A stretch of DNA of 64,000 nt. It comes from Blastobasis lacticolella. Its lineage: Eukaryota > Arthropoda > Insecta > Lepidoptera > Blastobasidae. The notes under the pieces are model-generated. The model was not told where the DNA came from, ran no database searches, and saw only the letters and a list, made by a program, of their open reading frames with translations. The DNA is taken from positions 19,159,584 to 19,223,583 of the forward strand of contig LR990043.1 of NCBI GenBank assembly GCA_905147135.1, read 5' to 3'. The translations under genes and the position numbers were made by a program. Below, piece after piece: positions 21,024 to 31,303 of the stretch. Position 1 is the stretch's first letter, and every line of letters begins with the position of its first letter.

Positions 21024-21430
21024 ATAATGATATGGCCCTGGTTTAGCGGCAGTATGCTTCCGAGTGCAGTATGCTTTGTGGTGTGTGGTGCCGCCACCTC
21101 AAAGAACAGCACCACCCCATCTCTTCCCGTGGGTGTCGTAAGAGGCGACTAAGGGACAAATCCGAAAGGTGGGCAGCAGCATCTTTCTGGGTAGATTTAC
21201 ATCAACTGCACTGCGATCTCCAACCCGCCTGCCAAGCGTGGATATTATGGCAATGACCCCCCCTTTTCGTGGGAGAGGCCCGAAGTCCTGCAGTGGACTG
21301 TTATGGGCTGTGATGATGATGCTTCCGAGACCGATAACCAATTTATCAATTAATAACGCAGAGTTTGGGTACTGGATGGGTGACCGTTTCTTTCTTAGTT
21401 TGACGCTAGTCTAATTTGTTGGCACTTATT
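21024..21430 (+). mobile_element. 5S-rRNA-like SINE, split by a SINE B insertion
   Basis: Outside the inserted SINE B, the sequence reads GGCGGCAGTATGCTTCCGAG-like start, GACCGATAACC, then GGGTACTGGATGGGTGACCG. The last phrase is the box C of the internal 5S rRNA promoter. The remainder of a 5S gene is not preserved and the flank past the box (GTTTC...TTAGTTTGACGCTAGTC) matches a second copy at 61715-61930 rather than 5S, so this is a dispersed 5S-derived SINE and not a 5S gene. Confidence 0.6.
21054..21329 (+). mobile_element. SINE family B (subfamily II) with 11-bp TSD
   Basis: Insert 21065-21318 is bracketed by ATGCTTCCGAG at 21054-21064 and 21319-21329. Subfamily II head (GGTGCCGCCACCTCAAAGAA), common core (TGGGTGTCGTAAGAGGCGAC, CTGCGATCTCCAACCCGCC) and tail GCAGTGGACTGTTATGGGCT with TGATGATGATG. 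It interrupts the 5S-like SINE. Confidence 0.88.
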
Positions 21431-22324
21431 CGCCTTACTTATTGAAAATGCGGTACTTAGTTCCAGTTTGTGGCGCTGCCAACTTTAATTTTGTAACTGA
21501 TTACGGTATGTATAGTATGGATGGTATGTAATGGTAAGGTCTTTTGCACTAAATCTTACACAAACTTATTTGAACTGCACATATAACTTTGAATCTGCTA
21601 AGATGTTGGTTTAGGTTTGCTTACGCGGGTTATATCGGTGACGGGGTCGGTACCTAAAATTTAACCAAGACTTTATGCGAACTTTGGTTAAGTCCAGGTG
21701 GAGTCTTGCTGATATCGTTTTGCATGTTAGTTAGCAAATAGGTATTGAAAATAATATTACAAGAGTGGAAAATAAGAGCCGATGGAATTATATTCAGCTG
21801 AGTTTAGTATTTCATTTTGTAATGTATTCGATTTTTCACTTATTGTCTCTTCTACAATCTCATTCATCACAATATTCTTGTCAGACTAATGGGTACATAT
21901 TAGAACTTAGTTGCGGAACTCTGCTATCTTATAACTTTTTGCTGCATCTTAAAATATTTCCTTTTTTTATTTTATTTAAAGTGTACAATTTTATCATTAC
22001 CATTAAAATGAAAGCGTCTGTTTACTCAATCATTTGTTAATTTGTTTTAAAGCTTACTTCACCTTTTACAGTGCAGCACCAGGGACCAGGATCTTTAATA
22101 GTAGCATTTTTACCTGAAACAATTGCAACATTTCTTAGTTAATAACAAGAAAAATAACATCAATCCCTGCCACCCATGTGTATCGTACAAGACAGTAATG
22201 ACTATTTAGAGACAGAATGTGTGTATAATCTTCGTTTTTATTTTTATCATATTTACACAGGTTTGTCGATCATAATAAAACCAAAAAGAAAGTGTAACCA
22301 AATGAACAAACAAACACATCTACA
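21431..22324. other. Stretch without recognisable features
   Basis: AT-rich; the 91-codon frame at 21765-22040 is dominated by F/I/L/S from AT-rich codons and is likely chance. Confidence 0.4.
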
Positions 22325-22412
22325 TTTTTTCTGGACTGGACAGGCATTCTTCGTCACTTACCACCAGGTGAGATGGCGGTCAAATGCCTGCTTAGATAAA
22401 AAAAAAATAACC
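22325..22412 (+). pseudogene. LINE pol extreme C-terminus
   Basis: FFVTYHQVRWRSNACLDKK on plus is the terminal peptide (..HIVTYHQ-RWRTNAC..) of the LINE family also present at 11375, 27725 and 62770, directly followed by an A-rich run. Confidence 0.55.
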
Positions 22413-22929
22413 AATCCATTAATCTGAGCGAGCAAAGTCACCGGTCTAAAACAGCAGTCCATTAGTATCCCAATAAAACTTATAAGCCGCCCGTTCAAAC
22501 TCAGACTAAGCTCATCAAAAGAGGCAAAGAAGGCGAAAGCAATAATTTCAGAGAAACACCGAAAGGCAATTCAATTTTATAATAACATTCAACTTTGAAA
22601 CTCGCCAACCTTATTGTTATCAGAATATCTGTGGCCGTGCCGAATCTTGGAGTTGTGCAACTCCTGCTTTAAGCCAGGGGAGGATTTCAAGTTTTCAAGC
22701 ATTCGCTCGATGCATATATATACCGGCGAGGTATATGTAGCAGCTTTACTGGTAAATGATAATTGTATGATTATTTTATCATTATTGCACAGGACAGACA
22801 AGAGCCAAAAAGGATGTGGAGATTTAGAGGTGATCTGTGTCATAATAATAAACTTTACCAGATTTTTGATAGTCTTGGCTTTTTAATACAACCAAATGAA
22901 TTTGTAATTGTTCGTTTGGGCTTGGAATA
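22413..22929. other. Stretch without recognised genes
   Basis: Overlapping frames (plus 22614-22886, minus 22589-22843) are antisense to each other with no recognised domain. Confidence 0.3.
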
Positions 22930-23217
22930 GGCCTCAGCTCATCATCACTGCCCGTAACAGTCCCCTGCAGGACCTAGGGCCTCTCCCACGAAAGGGGAGG
23001 CCATTGTAATAATCTCCACGCTTGGCAGGCGGGTTGGGGATCGCAGTGCTTAAATATAATAATGGAAAATGCTGCTGCCCATTTTCCAGACTACGGAGAC
23101 TCTTGATCTTTTGCCTCGAAAACATTAGTCGCCTTGTACGACACCCACGAGTGTAAGAGGTTGGTGCTATTCTACTCTGCCGGACACCACACGGTCACGG
23201 CCACACGGCCTCAGCTC
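22930..23217 (-). mobile_element. SINE family B (subfamily I) with 11-bp TSD
   Basis: Minus orientation, bracketed by GGCCTCAGCTC at 22930-22940 and 23207-23217. Subfamily I head (CCGTGTGGTGTCCGGCAGAG), core and tail as in other copies. The CACACGG..CACACGG duplication beside the right TSD is a small local repeat. Confidence 0.85.
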
Positions 23218-24129
23218 GCTGATTACTTATGATAAAAAAATTAGAACTATTTTGATAAAAATATGGACATCCAGCGTCTGAAATTCAATGCACTAGAGAT
23301 AATAAGGCCCAGCACTCAGTGAGAGGACAGCAAAGCAAGGGATTTTTTGGGGACGAGACATATGGAAAAACCCATAAAGTTGATACCTATGTCAAACTAA
23401 ACCCGTTTCCATACCCACGACCATTGCCGAAGGACTTTCAACTTTATTGCTATTCCTATTAAGTTACATTCTTACACAATAAATATCCCTTGCCCGCTCT
23501 CATTCTGGCTCCGTGCCTGCACTCCCCCTCCCTCCTCTCCCGTCAGTCCGAAGGTCCTCGAAAGGAGCCGAAGTACACTTGTAAATTTTATAACAAGCTG
23601 AAACTTGTTGTTCCAGCGGTTTACACAGATTAATGAAAAATGAGTTTAATGATCTAGGGACAGATAATCGTGGTTTCGGCCGCCGGGGAGTTTAATATCG
23701 TTTCTTTCTAAACGCTAATGACTATAATTTATTTTACTTGTCTCATTACCCTTTTGTTTATTTAAATTTGACCCCAAAATTATTATTGCGTGTATTAGTG
23801 CCATTCAACCTAAATGCATGAATTATACACCTGTTCCTATTTTTTCCTCTTGAAAAAATCCCTTCATGCATTTTACACACGTTCAGCATTAAATTATGGT
23901 CTTATGAACTTTTATTGCTGACATATCACACTTGGTTCTGAATTCAGAAGACGCCACTATTAAGGAGTTGGATTATTATTTTTCTAAGGGATCCGGTTGC
24001 TTCTTCTTGGACAGAGGCTTACGAAAGTCCTAGACTCTAACTTAACTGATTACCTCTACCATATTCGGTATTTTTATTGCATAGGGCGGCACACGCACGG
24101 ATGGAAACCCACCACCACCCACCCACCTT
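23218..24129. other. Stretch without recognisable features
   Basis: Contains a pyrimidine-rich run at about 23518-23548 ending in CAG, resembling a plus-strand splice acceptor, but no open, coding-like sequence follows that I would call an exon. Confidence 0.35.
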
Positions 24130-24420
24130 CCGCCTCCACCTTGGAAAGCGGCTACCATCGTCCAGGACATCTGCAACCTAGGGGAAGCAGATACGGCGCC
24201 GAACTTTGAGGTCCTGAAGACATGACTTTTGAAGAACGCCATGTTTAGTGCAAAGACAAGACTTCGGGATCTTTCATCCCACATCTTGCAAATGCGCGGT
24301 AAAAAGGCTCGCGATGCGGTGACGGAAAAGTGACGATAACACCAAGTAAAAGTTGTACAAACGTTAGAGAACACACAGAGAGCCAACGTCTCTACAAAAG
24401 CCTAAGGGAGTCTAATAAGA
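24130..24420 (-). pseudogene. LINE pol C-terminus, degraded
   Basis: Minus strand: FLPRICKMWDE, then a frame change and the region LNMAFFKSHV, then SPRLQMSW. Same family and same downstream tail (AGAGAACACACAGAGAGCCA on plus) as 3740-4115. Contains a 114-codon open piece (24042-24386) that mixes frames of the ancestral protein. Confidence 0.55.
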
Positions 24421-24954
24421 TAAGAATCAATGAACATTAGACTTTCACGTAGGAACCTTTAAGATTTTGTTCTAGATTAGCTACATTCAAAATTGAATAT
24501 TTATATACTATCAATAACAAATTGTCTCTCATATTTGTGTATCTTCGGTTTGCCGATGTAGATACTGGCTAAACATGAGTTGCAGTGTTTAGTGATGGAG
24601 GTTTACCCGTCTCCAAAAAAAGTAATTTCTTGATCTTTATTTCATATTAGTCTAGCTATATCATTACTGCTTTGGACAGTATAATTACGTTGATTCCACT
24701 GTGTGCTCATTCAGTATAACAATTTAACATTTCATTTGGGCAGGTAAATCGTGGAGTATTCAAGATTTGTTTAGCCTCAGGGTGGGTCGCGCCCTCGCCC
24801 AGCTCCGAAGCTCCGTGAAAAATGTTCGTTATGATAAAACGGATACTGCCCCCGGGGCCTCATCGATCTACAAAACCCTACATTTGAACAGTCATTTTTG
24901 AAATATAAATAGGTGCCCGTTTCACCAACATACGATTTTATTTCAGTTTTTGAT
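24421..24954. other. Stretch without recognisable features
   Basis: No element recognised, although 24775-24865 is comparatively GC-rich. Confidence 0.35.
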
Positions 24955-25025
24955 TATTACGTTACGCTAACGCTGAGTGGTGTCCCGCAGGGTAGAATAT
25001 TAGCGCCAAGCTATATTTCCATCCA
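24955..25025 (+). pseudogene. Reverse-transcriptase scrap (SGVPQG motif)
   Basis: LTLSGVPQGRILAPS on plus is the RT motif SGVPQGSILGP, with substitutions at the conserved S and G. No YADD box is recoverable downstream. A small, dead LINE fragment. Confidence 0.55.
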
Positions 25026-25755
25026 TTGACATGTGTCGTTGAAGATAAATGGTCGCCTAGTTTGTACTATCTACAATTTATTATATTTTTCAGTACAGCT
25101 TTATTTAAAATTTTAGATTTTAAGGTATGTCTAGAAAGTGAATATTTCTCTAGATAGGACAAAAGAGCACTGAGGCGATGAAATAGAGGCAGACGAGCTA
25201 CTAATTTATTTTGTTGTTTCAAATATTGCCTTTGCCTGTAATTACTTAAGGTTTTCTCTGAATTTTGTATCTGAATGTAATATTGTGCTTGTAATAAATA
25301 AGTTATCTGTCTATCATAGTCGAGTTTACTTTACATGACGGTATTAAAGCACATACGAAACCAAGGAAAGCTGTTTCCATAATCGTAACTTTTAAGTGCC
25401 GATGCAGTTTCAAATCTACCTACATTTACAGCCACTCCGCCCAGAAGACATTAAAATGCTAGATAAGTGCTCTATGAACCGTTATGCACTTCGCTAAGAT
25501 TTACTGGAATTTTAGTGCCTGAGATTAAAAGCATGTTCAAACCAGTACCTATCGATCTTTATTCGACTAATTAGGTATAAGTGTTAACGCCTATCTGTTT
25601 GTTGAGATTTTGGCAAATTATACACGATTTTTTGCAAACGAAGTAGGACTGAATGGGCTGAGAAGTATGTTTTCTGACACAACGGTAATAATATGAAATG
25701 GATTCTCACTAACACAATTTTATTGCAATTTTGATGGGTTTTCTATACGGATTCA
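25026..25755. other. Stretch without recognisable features
   Basis: AT-rich, nothing recognised. Confidence 0.35.
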
Positions 25756-25960
25756 TCAGTAACTAGTGAACCCGGCGCGACTTCGTTCGCACTAGTTTAG
25801 TTTTATTTTTCTTGCTTATAAACATTCCTCTTGAATCACTCTATCTATTGATGAAAACAGCATTAAAATACGTTGCGTAGTTTAAAAGATCTAAGCGTAT
25901 ATAGACACAGACAGCAAGAAGCGACTTTGTTTTATAATATGTATAGATAGATAGTGTCTA
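25756..25960. mobile_element. Helitron-like(?) terminal repeat, copy 1
   Basis: ACTAGTGAACCCGGCGCGAC..TTCGTTCGCACTAGT is a short imperfect hairpin with CTAGT at its edge. It is followed by TTGAA..ACTCT.TC.ATTG.TGAAAAC.GCATTAAAAT, shared with 26340-26510. Helitrons end in CTRR before a T; assignment is tentative. Confidence 0.35.
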
Positions 25961-26339
25961 CCAGCAGTAAGGTTTTTGCATCTATACGAAGGCAAGGCGG
26001 ATTGCTGGTGAAATATACCTAAACAAACACAGAGCACAAAACCTCTGCAGAACACTAACGAGGTATCGTCAACAAGAACGTGCAGAGTCGCACAAAATAT
26101 ACAGCGCTGTAAAAAACTGCTCTCTCAACCGTTGTACGAATTACGAGCATTCTAGCCGTTTATGTTGCTAGGTACTTTTCGCACGGAATGTCAGCGTCGG
26201 CAGCTTTTTTAGCTGCAATAAAACACTGGACTGCACCTGGTTTTACATAGCTTATGCTACTGCATTTCGAATAAAGGAAAGGCGGTCAAGGGCACGTTGG
26301 AGCTGGGATTGCTACGGATTTGGTGGGTCAGACTGGTAT

Positions 26340-26512
26340 TTTTCTAGTGGAGCCGGCGCGATTTCGTTCGCGTTCACCTACATTACCCCTACCTACCCTT
26401 ATTTTCTTGAATAACTCTGTCGATTGTTGAAAACTGCATTAAAATTACATTATACATACATTTATACAGACGGCGGCCAGCGCCTTTGTTTTAACTATAT
26501 ATAGATGTGTAC
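26340..26512. mobile_element. Helitron-like(?) terminal repeat, copy 2
   Basis: GGCGCGATTTCGTTCGCG then TCTTGAATAACTCTGTCGAT, GAAAACTGCATTAAAAT and GCGCCTTTGTTTTA parallel the copy at 25756-25960. Confidence 0.35.
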
Positions 26513-26668
26513 ATACAATCTCAATCACGCAAAAACGGCTAAATGGGTTTGAGTTAAAGACATAGTGTTAGTTTATTACCTGGAACGTAGGCTATAACTT
26601 ATGCCGTTTAATGTGGTTCCCACGGGAACTCGGCCTATCCGATTTTACGTAGACGAAGTTGCCGGTAA
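26513..26668 (+). mobile_element. Helitron-like(?) 3' end, decayed
   Basis: AAACGGCTAAATGGGTTTGA, TAGGCTATAACTTATG and ACGTAGACGAAGTTGCCGGT then AGCTAA. The canonical arthropod phrase ends GACGAAGTCGCGGG..AGCTAGT; here CTAGT is mutated. See also 28480-28602. Confidence 0.35.
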
Positions 26669-27100
26669 GAGCTAATGTTGAATAATTTACATAATTATTG
26701 AATAATAAACGTAAATCGATAATAAATATTAAATTATAAGACCTTTCAGAGTTATATTATAAAGTTATTATTATAAGCAGCTGGTATTCCTAAAGTTGAA
26801 CGTTAAAATCGCAACTTCTGAATCGTTGAGAGAAATAATTAATCACTTAATTAATCGCTGTAATTTGGTAGTTAAGAAACGTCCTCGTCATGGAAGAAAG
26901 TTTGCTATAATATTTGGATATTTGCTAATCATGCTGAATTCGCTGAACCTAAAGATTTCAAAAAGTCTTAACTAAGTAATAAATAAGCAAATAGAGCACG
27001 ATATTAAAACAAATTTTAACTGACACTTTAAATATGGAGTTGAACGCATGAGAAACCATACATCGCTATCACGGAACGGGAACAAGACTATAAAACCTAT
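26669..27100. other. Stretch without recognisable features
   Basis: AT-rich, nothing recognised. Confidence 0.4.
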
Positions 27101-27345
27101 TCAAATTAATATTTGTTTCAAACTAAACTCGCGTTCTTTCCACATATTATCCGTACGTGAAACATCGTGGTATTGTAAGCCATGAACTTCTGGATCAACA
27201 ACAAACTGACAATTGTATGTGAAGATGGGACGCCTACCCGCATCCATGTGAGGGTAGGAAAAACGCACATCACCGCAGCTGTCACGTCTCCACTGTAATC
27301 TTCTCGTGACCACGGTGGAACCCTACCGAAACGTCGGGAAAACTA
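27101..27345 (-). pseudogene. Penelope-like(?) fragment
   Basis: Reading on minus, GTTTTCCCGACGTTTCGGTA and GGGTTCCACCGTGGTCACGA lead into RRLQWRRDSCGDVRFSY. The first phrase recurs at 10795-10850 and is a common insect repeat that I link, with low certainty, to Penelope-like elements. The 70-codon frame has no recognised domain. Confidence 0.3.
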
Positions 27346-27724
27346 ATCGAAAAGGTACGTCGCGTGTGAGTCCCGTTTATTATCATAATATATCCAAATT
27401 AAATTGCTTGTGACAACAATACCATGACCGTTATCAACAAGCAATTTGTAGTTTGGCGACTAATTGTCGCTAGAGCCTCATGGCTTACGTGACATCCGTA
27501 CATTTCAAGTTAATAGAACGACGCCACCAAAACTCGCCATGAGAATGACAAAAGATAGCGGGCGACTTGAGCACGTCATTAGTGCGCCCGGGAAGTTTAC
27601 TAATTGGGCGAGCTAGCAGGGATGGGCGGCAGTTGTTGGCCAAAACTATTTGGTTGGTGGAGTCAAGGAAAAACCGAAAAGCGACATTTTTTATAAGAGC
27701 TAGAGCTAACATTTGACTGATGTT
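27346..27724. other. Stretch without recognisable features
   Basis: No gene recognised. A 75-codon minus frame (27485-27712) lacks motifs. Confidence 0.3.
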
Positions 27725-27875
27725 TCAGCTGGTGGGAAGTGGCGATGCGGATGGGAATCGAGCATGCCTGTTTAGAATTAGTATTCACTCTTGCTTTGAA
27801 GGTGCCCAGATTCTAATACTGAGGGATTAGACTCGCAGGCAACGTATTGTACTCGTTAGCTGTACGTGTTATTTA
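27725..27875 (-). pseudogene. LINE pol C-terminal scrap
   Basis: Minus strand: RTANEYNTLPASLIPQY, NLGTFKARVN, then ACSIPIRIATSHQL, matching the order RTAKEW..LSASVFP.YYN..FKAR..ACS..HIVTYHL at 11375-11660. Contains at least one stop. Confidence 0.6.
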
Positions 27876-28479
27876 TTTTACTTATTGTAGATTTTTTGTA
27901 GGTAAACAAACAGTATTTAACAACTAAATTCCCAATGTTAGATCTACAGATCCTTTAATTGTTTTTACATATAAATAAACTAAACTTGTCTTGCCTTTAT
28001 AATATGATTCTAATTGTTATCTAAAGTCAAGAACAAAGTAAATATTTGTAGGACTATTTCATAAAGCGTAATGAACTTGGACAAAAAAAAATTAAAAAAT
28101 AAATAAAATTGACTTCAACAAAAAAGTAATAATAAGCTTTTTACCCCACTGCTAAGGAAGGATTATGTTTTTCTAGCGTGTATTCTGACAGAGTGTCAAG
28201 TTATAAAGGTTACCTAATCCAAAGCGGGTTGTGCGGATAAAAAGTATTACCTATCAGTTGAAGATATTAGAACTCATAGAAAAATGAGAAATAAAAATGC
28301 GCCCCGATTCACTTTTGATCAAATTCTACTCAGTTATCATTTTCCATTACTTTAGTGCCAAGCGCTTCTTTTTTCATATTCATCACCACCAAGAAGTGGA
28401 CCTGTCTGTGTCAGCATTCCGCGTGAACTAATCTCGTTTCAATCTTTGTGTTCAAACCAAGATTTTGATCAAGAAAAAT
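27876..28479. other. Stretch without recognisable features
   Basis: AT-rich, nothing recognised. Confidence 0.4.
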
Positions 28480-28602
28480 GTAAGCCCAGAGTAACATATA
28501 GGCTATAATTCGTCTTTATATTTAATGTGGTTTACGCGGGATTGGTCCGGAATGTAATACCGAATTCTATGCGGACGAAGTCGCGGGAAAGAGCTAGTTC
28601 GG
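28480..28602 (+). mobile_element. Helitron-like(?) 3' end
   Basis: CATATAGGCTATAATTCGTC then GCGGACGAAGTCGCGGGAAA and GAGCTAGTT. The terminal CTAGT and preceding GACGAAGTCGCGG phrase are typical of a very common arthropod repeat whose end fits Helitron 3' ends (CTRR/T). Confidence 0.4.
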
Positions 28603-28649
28603 CTATAATAAAGTGATCCGAGATTAGTGTTATTATATACTATTTTAAA

Positions 28650-28922
28650 ATGACGTCAGTGGCCGAGCGGTAAGAGTTTGCAACTCGTAAGCCAGAGGTC
28701 CTGGGATCGAATCCCGCTCCGGCCATGTACCTATGACTGTTTTCTGAGTTATGTACATTAGTTGAATACTAACTGATGCTCTTACGGTGAGGGAAAACAT
28801 CGTGATGAAACCTGCACATTCAGGTGACTGGATGTGTAACCATGATAAAATCTGGTCAGGTTCCCCTGGTAGCAGGGTCATGGAGGTCAGATGGCAGTCG
28901 CTCCAGTTTAAACTTACCTGAA
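28650..28922 (+). mobile_element. SINE family A with recognisable tRNA-like head
   Basis: The head shows an A box (TGGCCGAGCGG), an anticodon-like loop CTCGTAA and a B box (GGATCGAATCC). The loop and B box recall tRNA-Thr(CGT). The body follows (CTTACGGTGAGGGAAAACAT, GTCAGGTTCCCCTGGTAGCA), but the copy stops after GTCGCTCCAG, lacking the RTE-like tail. Confidence 0.85.
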
Positions 28923-29539
28923 ATAGAAAAGCCTTGACTAAATAAAACTATGGTATTGTACATTAAAATATAAAACTGTAAAAAAAACAAATCCATATAG
29001 AAAGTGAAAATCAGGGAATAATTACAGACGAAAAAATTACAGAAAAAAAAAAGGAAAAAGAAATGAAGGCATTATTTCCTTGTGAATTTTGTACCAATAT
29101 AAAGTTAAACCGTGCAAAGTTTGCTCAAAATTCATACACCAAAATCTAGCTATGCTGTGTGAATTTTCAAAGAAAATTCATCAGGGAGTGCCTGCAAAAG
29201 GCACCACTCTTTTGACTTTCATAAAATATTAGAGTTTGGACTTGCTACTTTAAGTAAAGTTAAATCGGTTTAGTTTTAGGTTATCGTTACATTAACAAAA
29301 TATTTTTGCATTTAGCTACAAACGTATTATTTTGACCAAAATCTCTCGACGATTGTGCGTTTAGTTCAATTGTTTAATTCGAGTTTTGTTAAAAGGGGTT
29401 ATTACAAAGCACATCGTTCGGCTATTTTTCTTTATTTGCATTTAAACAGACGAAATCTCGATAAACACAAGACACAAGTTGATTAATTTCCGACCACGTA
29501 GCCAAGAGGATGGAAGAGGGTGAAAAACGCTGTTGGCCG
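28923..29539. other. Stretch without recognisable features
   Basis: A-rich; an imperfect AAATTCA-rich patch near 29140-29180. No gene. Confidence 0.4.
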
Positions 29540-29665
29540 ACAGTTCATTTGTTTTCGTACATTAGGCCGACAGAACGCTAAACGGAACGGTTTATCTCGA
29601 CAAAACGCTAACCCAATTGCTATCGAGCCGACAAATCACTAAATCGACAAACCATTGAGAGATTG
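29540..29665. repeat. Degenerate tandem repeat with CGACA core
   Basis: GCCGACAGTTC, GCCGACAGAACGCTAAAC, CTCGACAAAACGCTAACC, GCCGACAAATCACTAAAT and CGACAAACCATTG follow each other at roughly 20-30 bp spacing. Origin unknown. Confidence 0.5.
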
Positions 29666-29724
29666 AATGTTGTCCCTTCACTGTAGACGGATGACCTGGG
29701 CCTTGAGTCCGCTAATTTACTTGG

Positions 29725-29880
29725 ATCGATTGAATTGGAATTGGATCGCAATAGCAGCTCAACAGCAAAAACGCGTAAAACTGACATTGAGCTGCAATTG
29801 CGTTCCCCTTACATTCAATAAAGCCATTAGTAACAGCAGCAGAATACCAAAAACGTTTCTAAATTACTGTATGTATGAGT
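29725..29880. mobile_element. Short foldback MITE H, copy 2
   Basis: GGATCGCAATAGCAGCTCAA (29743-29762) faces TTGAGCTGCAATTGCGTTCC (about 29787-29806), giving a hairpin. It shares its left end and CATTAGTAACAG..CAG..AATACCAAAA with the copy at 4267. Confidence 0.5.
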
Positions 29881-29930
29881 TCCTATGCATCACACTACTA
29901 TAGTTATAGTCAGCGAATAAAATAGTGTTG

Positions 29931-30120
29931 ACAGGGGAACCTGACCAGATTGGATCATGGTTACACATACGTTTGTCTAAAATATGCCGGATTCATCACG
30001 ATGTTTTCGCTCATCGCAAGAGCATCGGTTAGTGTTCTACTAATGTACATAACTCAGAAAAAAATCATTGGTACATAGCGGCACTGGATTTCGGAGCCTC
30101 TCACCACTAGGCCAAGATGA
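29931..30120 (-). mobile_element. SINE family A, 3'-truncated
   Basis: Minus orientation from GGTCAGGTTCCCCTG back through CATCGTGATGAA, CTAACCGATGCTCTT(variant) and TGTACCAATGA to a ruined tRNA-like head. Missing the tail. Confidence 0.7.
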
Positions 30121-30129
30121 TTACTTTTT

Positions 30130-30602
30130 ATATGTGGCATCTGCCTACCCCTACGGAAAAAAGACGTTAGTTGGATTCCACAATTACATACATAGTCCTA
30201 AAACCGGAACCTCTCCATTGTCACCACTAGAAAGCTTCAGCCTAACTACGGGACACGACACCGCGACATATGCGCTCGGACTTCGAGCTTGTTGTAGACG
30301 TCTGACGTCACAAACTCTACAAATTTACACACTACAACACGCGCGATGTTGTTTTAGTTACAGCTGTAGATAAGGTTAGCATTTAACCTTAATTTAGTCA
30401 GGTAACCAAGGTTAGGTTTTGTATATGTACTTAAGTGATGTAATCGTTTTGTAAAGAAAGCTTTCGGGACTACCTTTAATATTGTTAAAGTTTACTGGTC
30501 GAGCAAGATCTTAGTTTTCAAATGATTTACTGGAGAATAGACTTTCCTGCGCCTGGCGATGAGAGGCCATAAGCGGGCCGAATCACTATATATTATGTAT
30601 TA
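30130..30602. other. Stretch without genes; LINE 3' phrase
   Basis: CATCTGCCTACCCCTACGGA near 30139 is the LINE 3'-UTR phrase also at 195 and 12910. The 101-codon frame (30068-30373) straddles a SINE edge and is not convincing. Confidence 0.35.
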
Positions 30603-30935
30603 GGATACTAGAGCTAGATCCCGCTTGTACCCCGAGGTACCAGGTTGGAACCATAGTGCCGCCAATTACTCTTTTCTGAGTAATGAACATTAGTTTAACA
30701 CTAACCGATGCTCTTACGGGAAAACATCGTGATGAAACCTGCACATTCAGACGATCGATTGAGTAACCATGACTTAATCTGGTCAGGTTCCCTTGGTAGC
30801 AGGGTCACGGAGAACGGACGGAGGGTCAGATGGCAGTCGCTCCACTGTAATAACCTGATCTGTCAAATCCTGGATTATAGTCAAAGCGGACGCCGGGCCC
30901 ACGTTCGGGAAAGCACAACCAAAAATTAACGCCAA
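30603..30935 (+). mobile_element. SINE family A, variant-head subfamily
   Basis: TGTACCCCGAGGTACCAGG is the same altered head as at 6848. Body and tail present: ACTAACCGATGCTCTTACGG, TCTGGTCAGGTTCC, TCGCTCCACTGTAATAACCT, GCGGACGCCGGGCCC, ATTAACGCCAAG. An internal 9-bp GGACGGAGG-like duplication lies near 30812. Confidence 0.8.
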
Positions 30936-31262
30936 GTTTGTTTTTAACATAATGTTTTACACGATCGCGTTTATAATCACACATTTTAAACCACCATGTG
31001 ACCATGATGCATGCAACTGCGTCGAAATATCGGGCTACGCAAGGTACGCGTTACGAAACCCGGAACATACCTTTAAAAAGTTTGTTTTTATATTTACTCG
31101 ATGTAGAATCTACGGGCCTTTATTTGTTTTTCTTTTATATCGAAAAACATCTTGCTGACTGATATTTTAACATAAATAAAACCGAAAGGACGGAGCAAGA
31201 TAACATCTGTGAAGTTTAAGATGCCACGTGGAAAAATACCCAATTTTTCCTTAAGAATATTT
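30936..31262. other. Stretch without recognised genes
   Basis: A 68-codon plus frame (30952-31158) has no known motif. Confidence 0.3.
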
Positions 31263-31279
31263 ATCTATCTATCTATCTT
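31263..31279. repeat. (ATCT)n microsatellite
   Basis: Four ATCT units immediately before the 5' edge of the LINE fragment. Confidence 0.85.
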
Positions 31280-31303
31280 AAGGTATGCGATACCAATTGG
31301 CTC

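Noticed and set aside
21361..21385. 5S rRNA gene
   Set aside because: Only promoter-box sequence is conserved; the rest of the 5S rRNA is missing and the flank is shared with another dispersed copy.
23518..23550. Plus-strand splice acceptor and exon
   Set aside because: Pyrimidine tract and CAG are present, but no open coding-like sequence with a donor follows.
28653..28725. Possible tRNA-Thr gene
   Set aside because: The acceptor stem does not pair, the sequence recurs as the head of several SINE A copies, and it is followed by the SINE body.
29540..29665. CRISPR-like array
   Set aside because: Units are degenerate, spacing irregular, and the context is eukaryotic repeat DNA.
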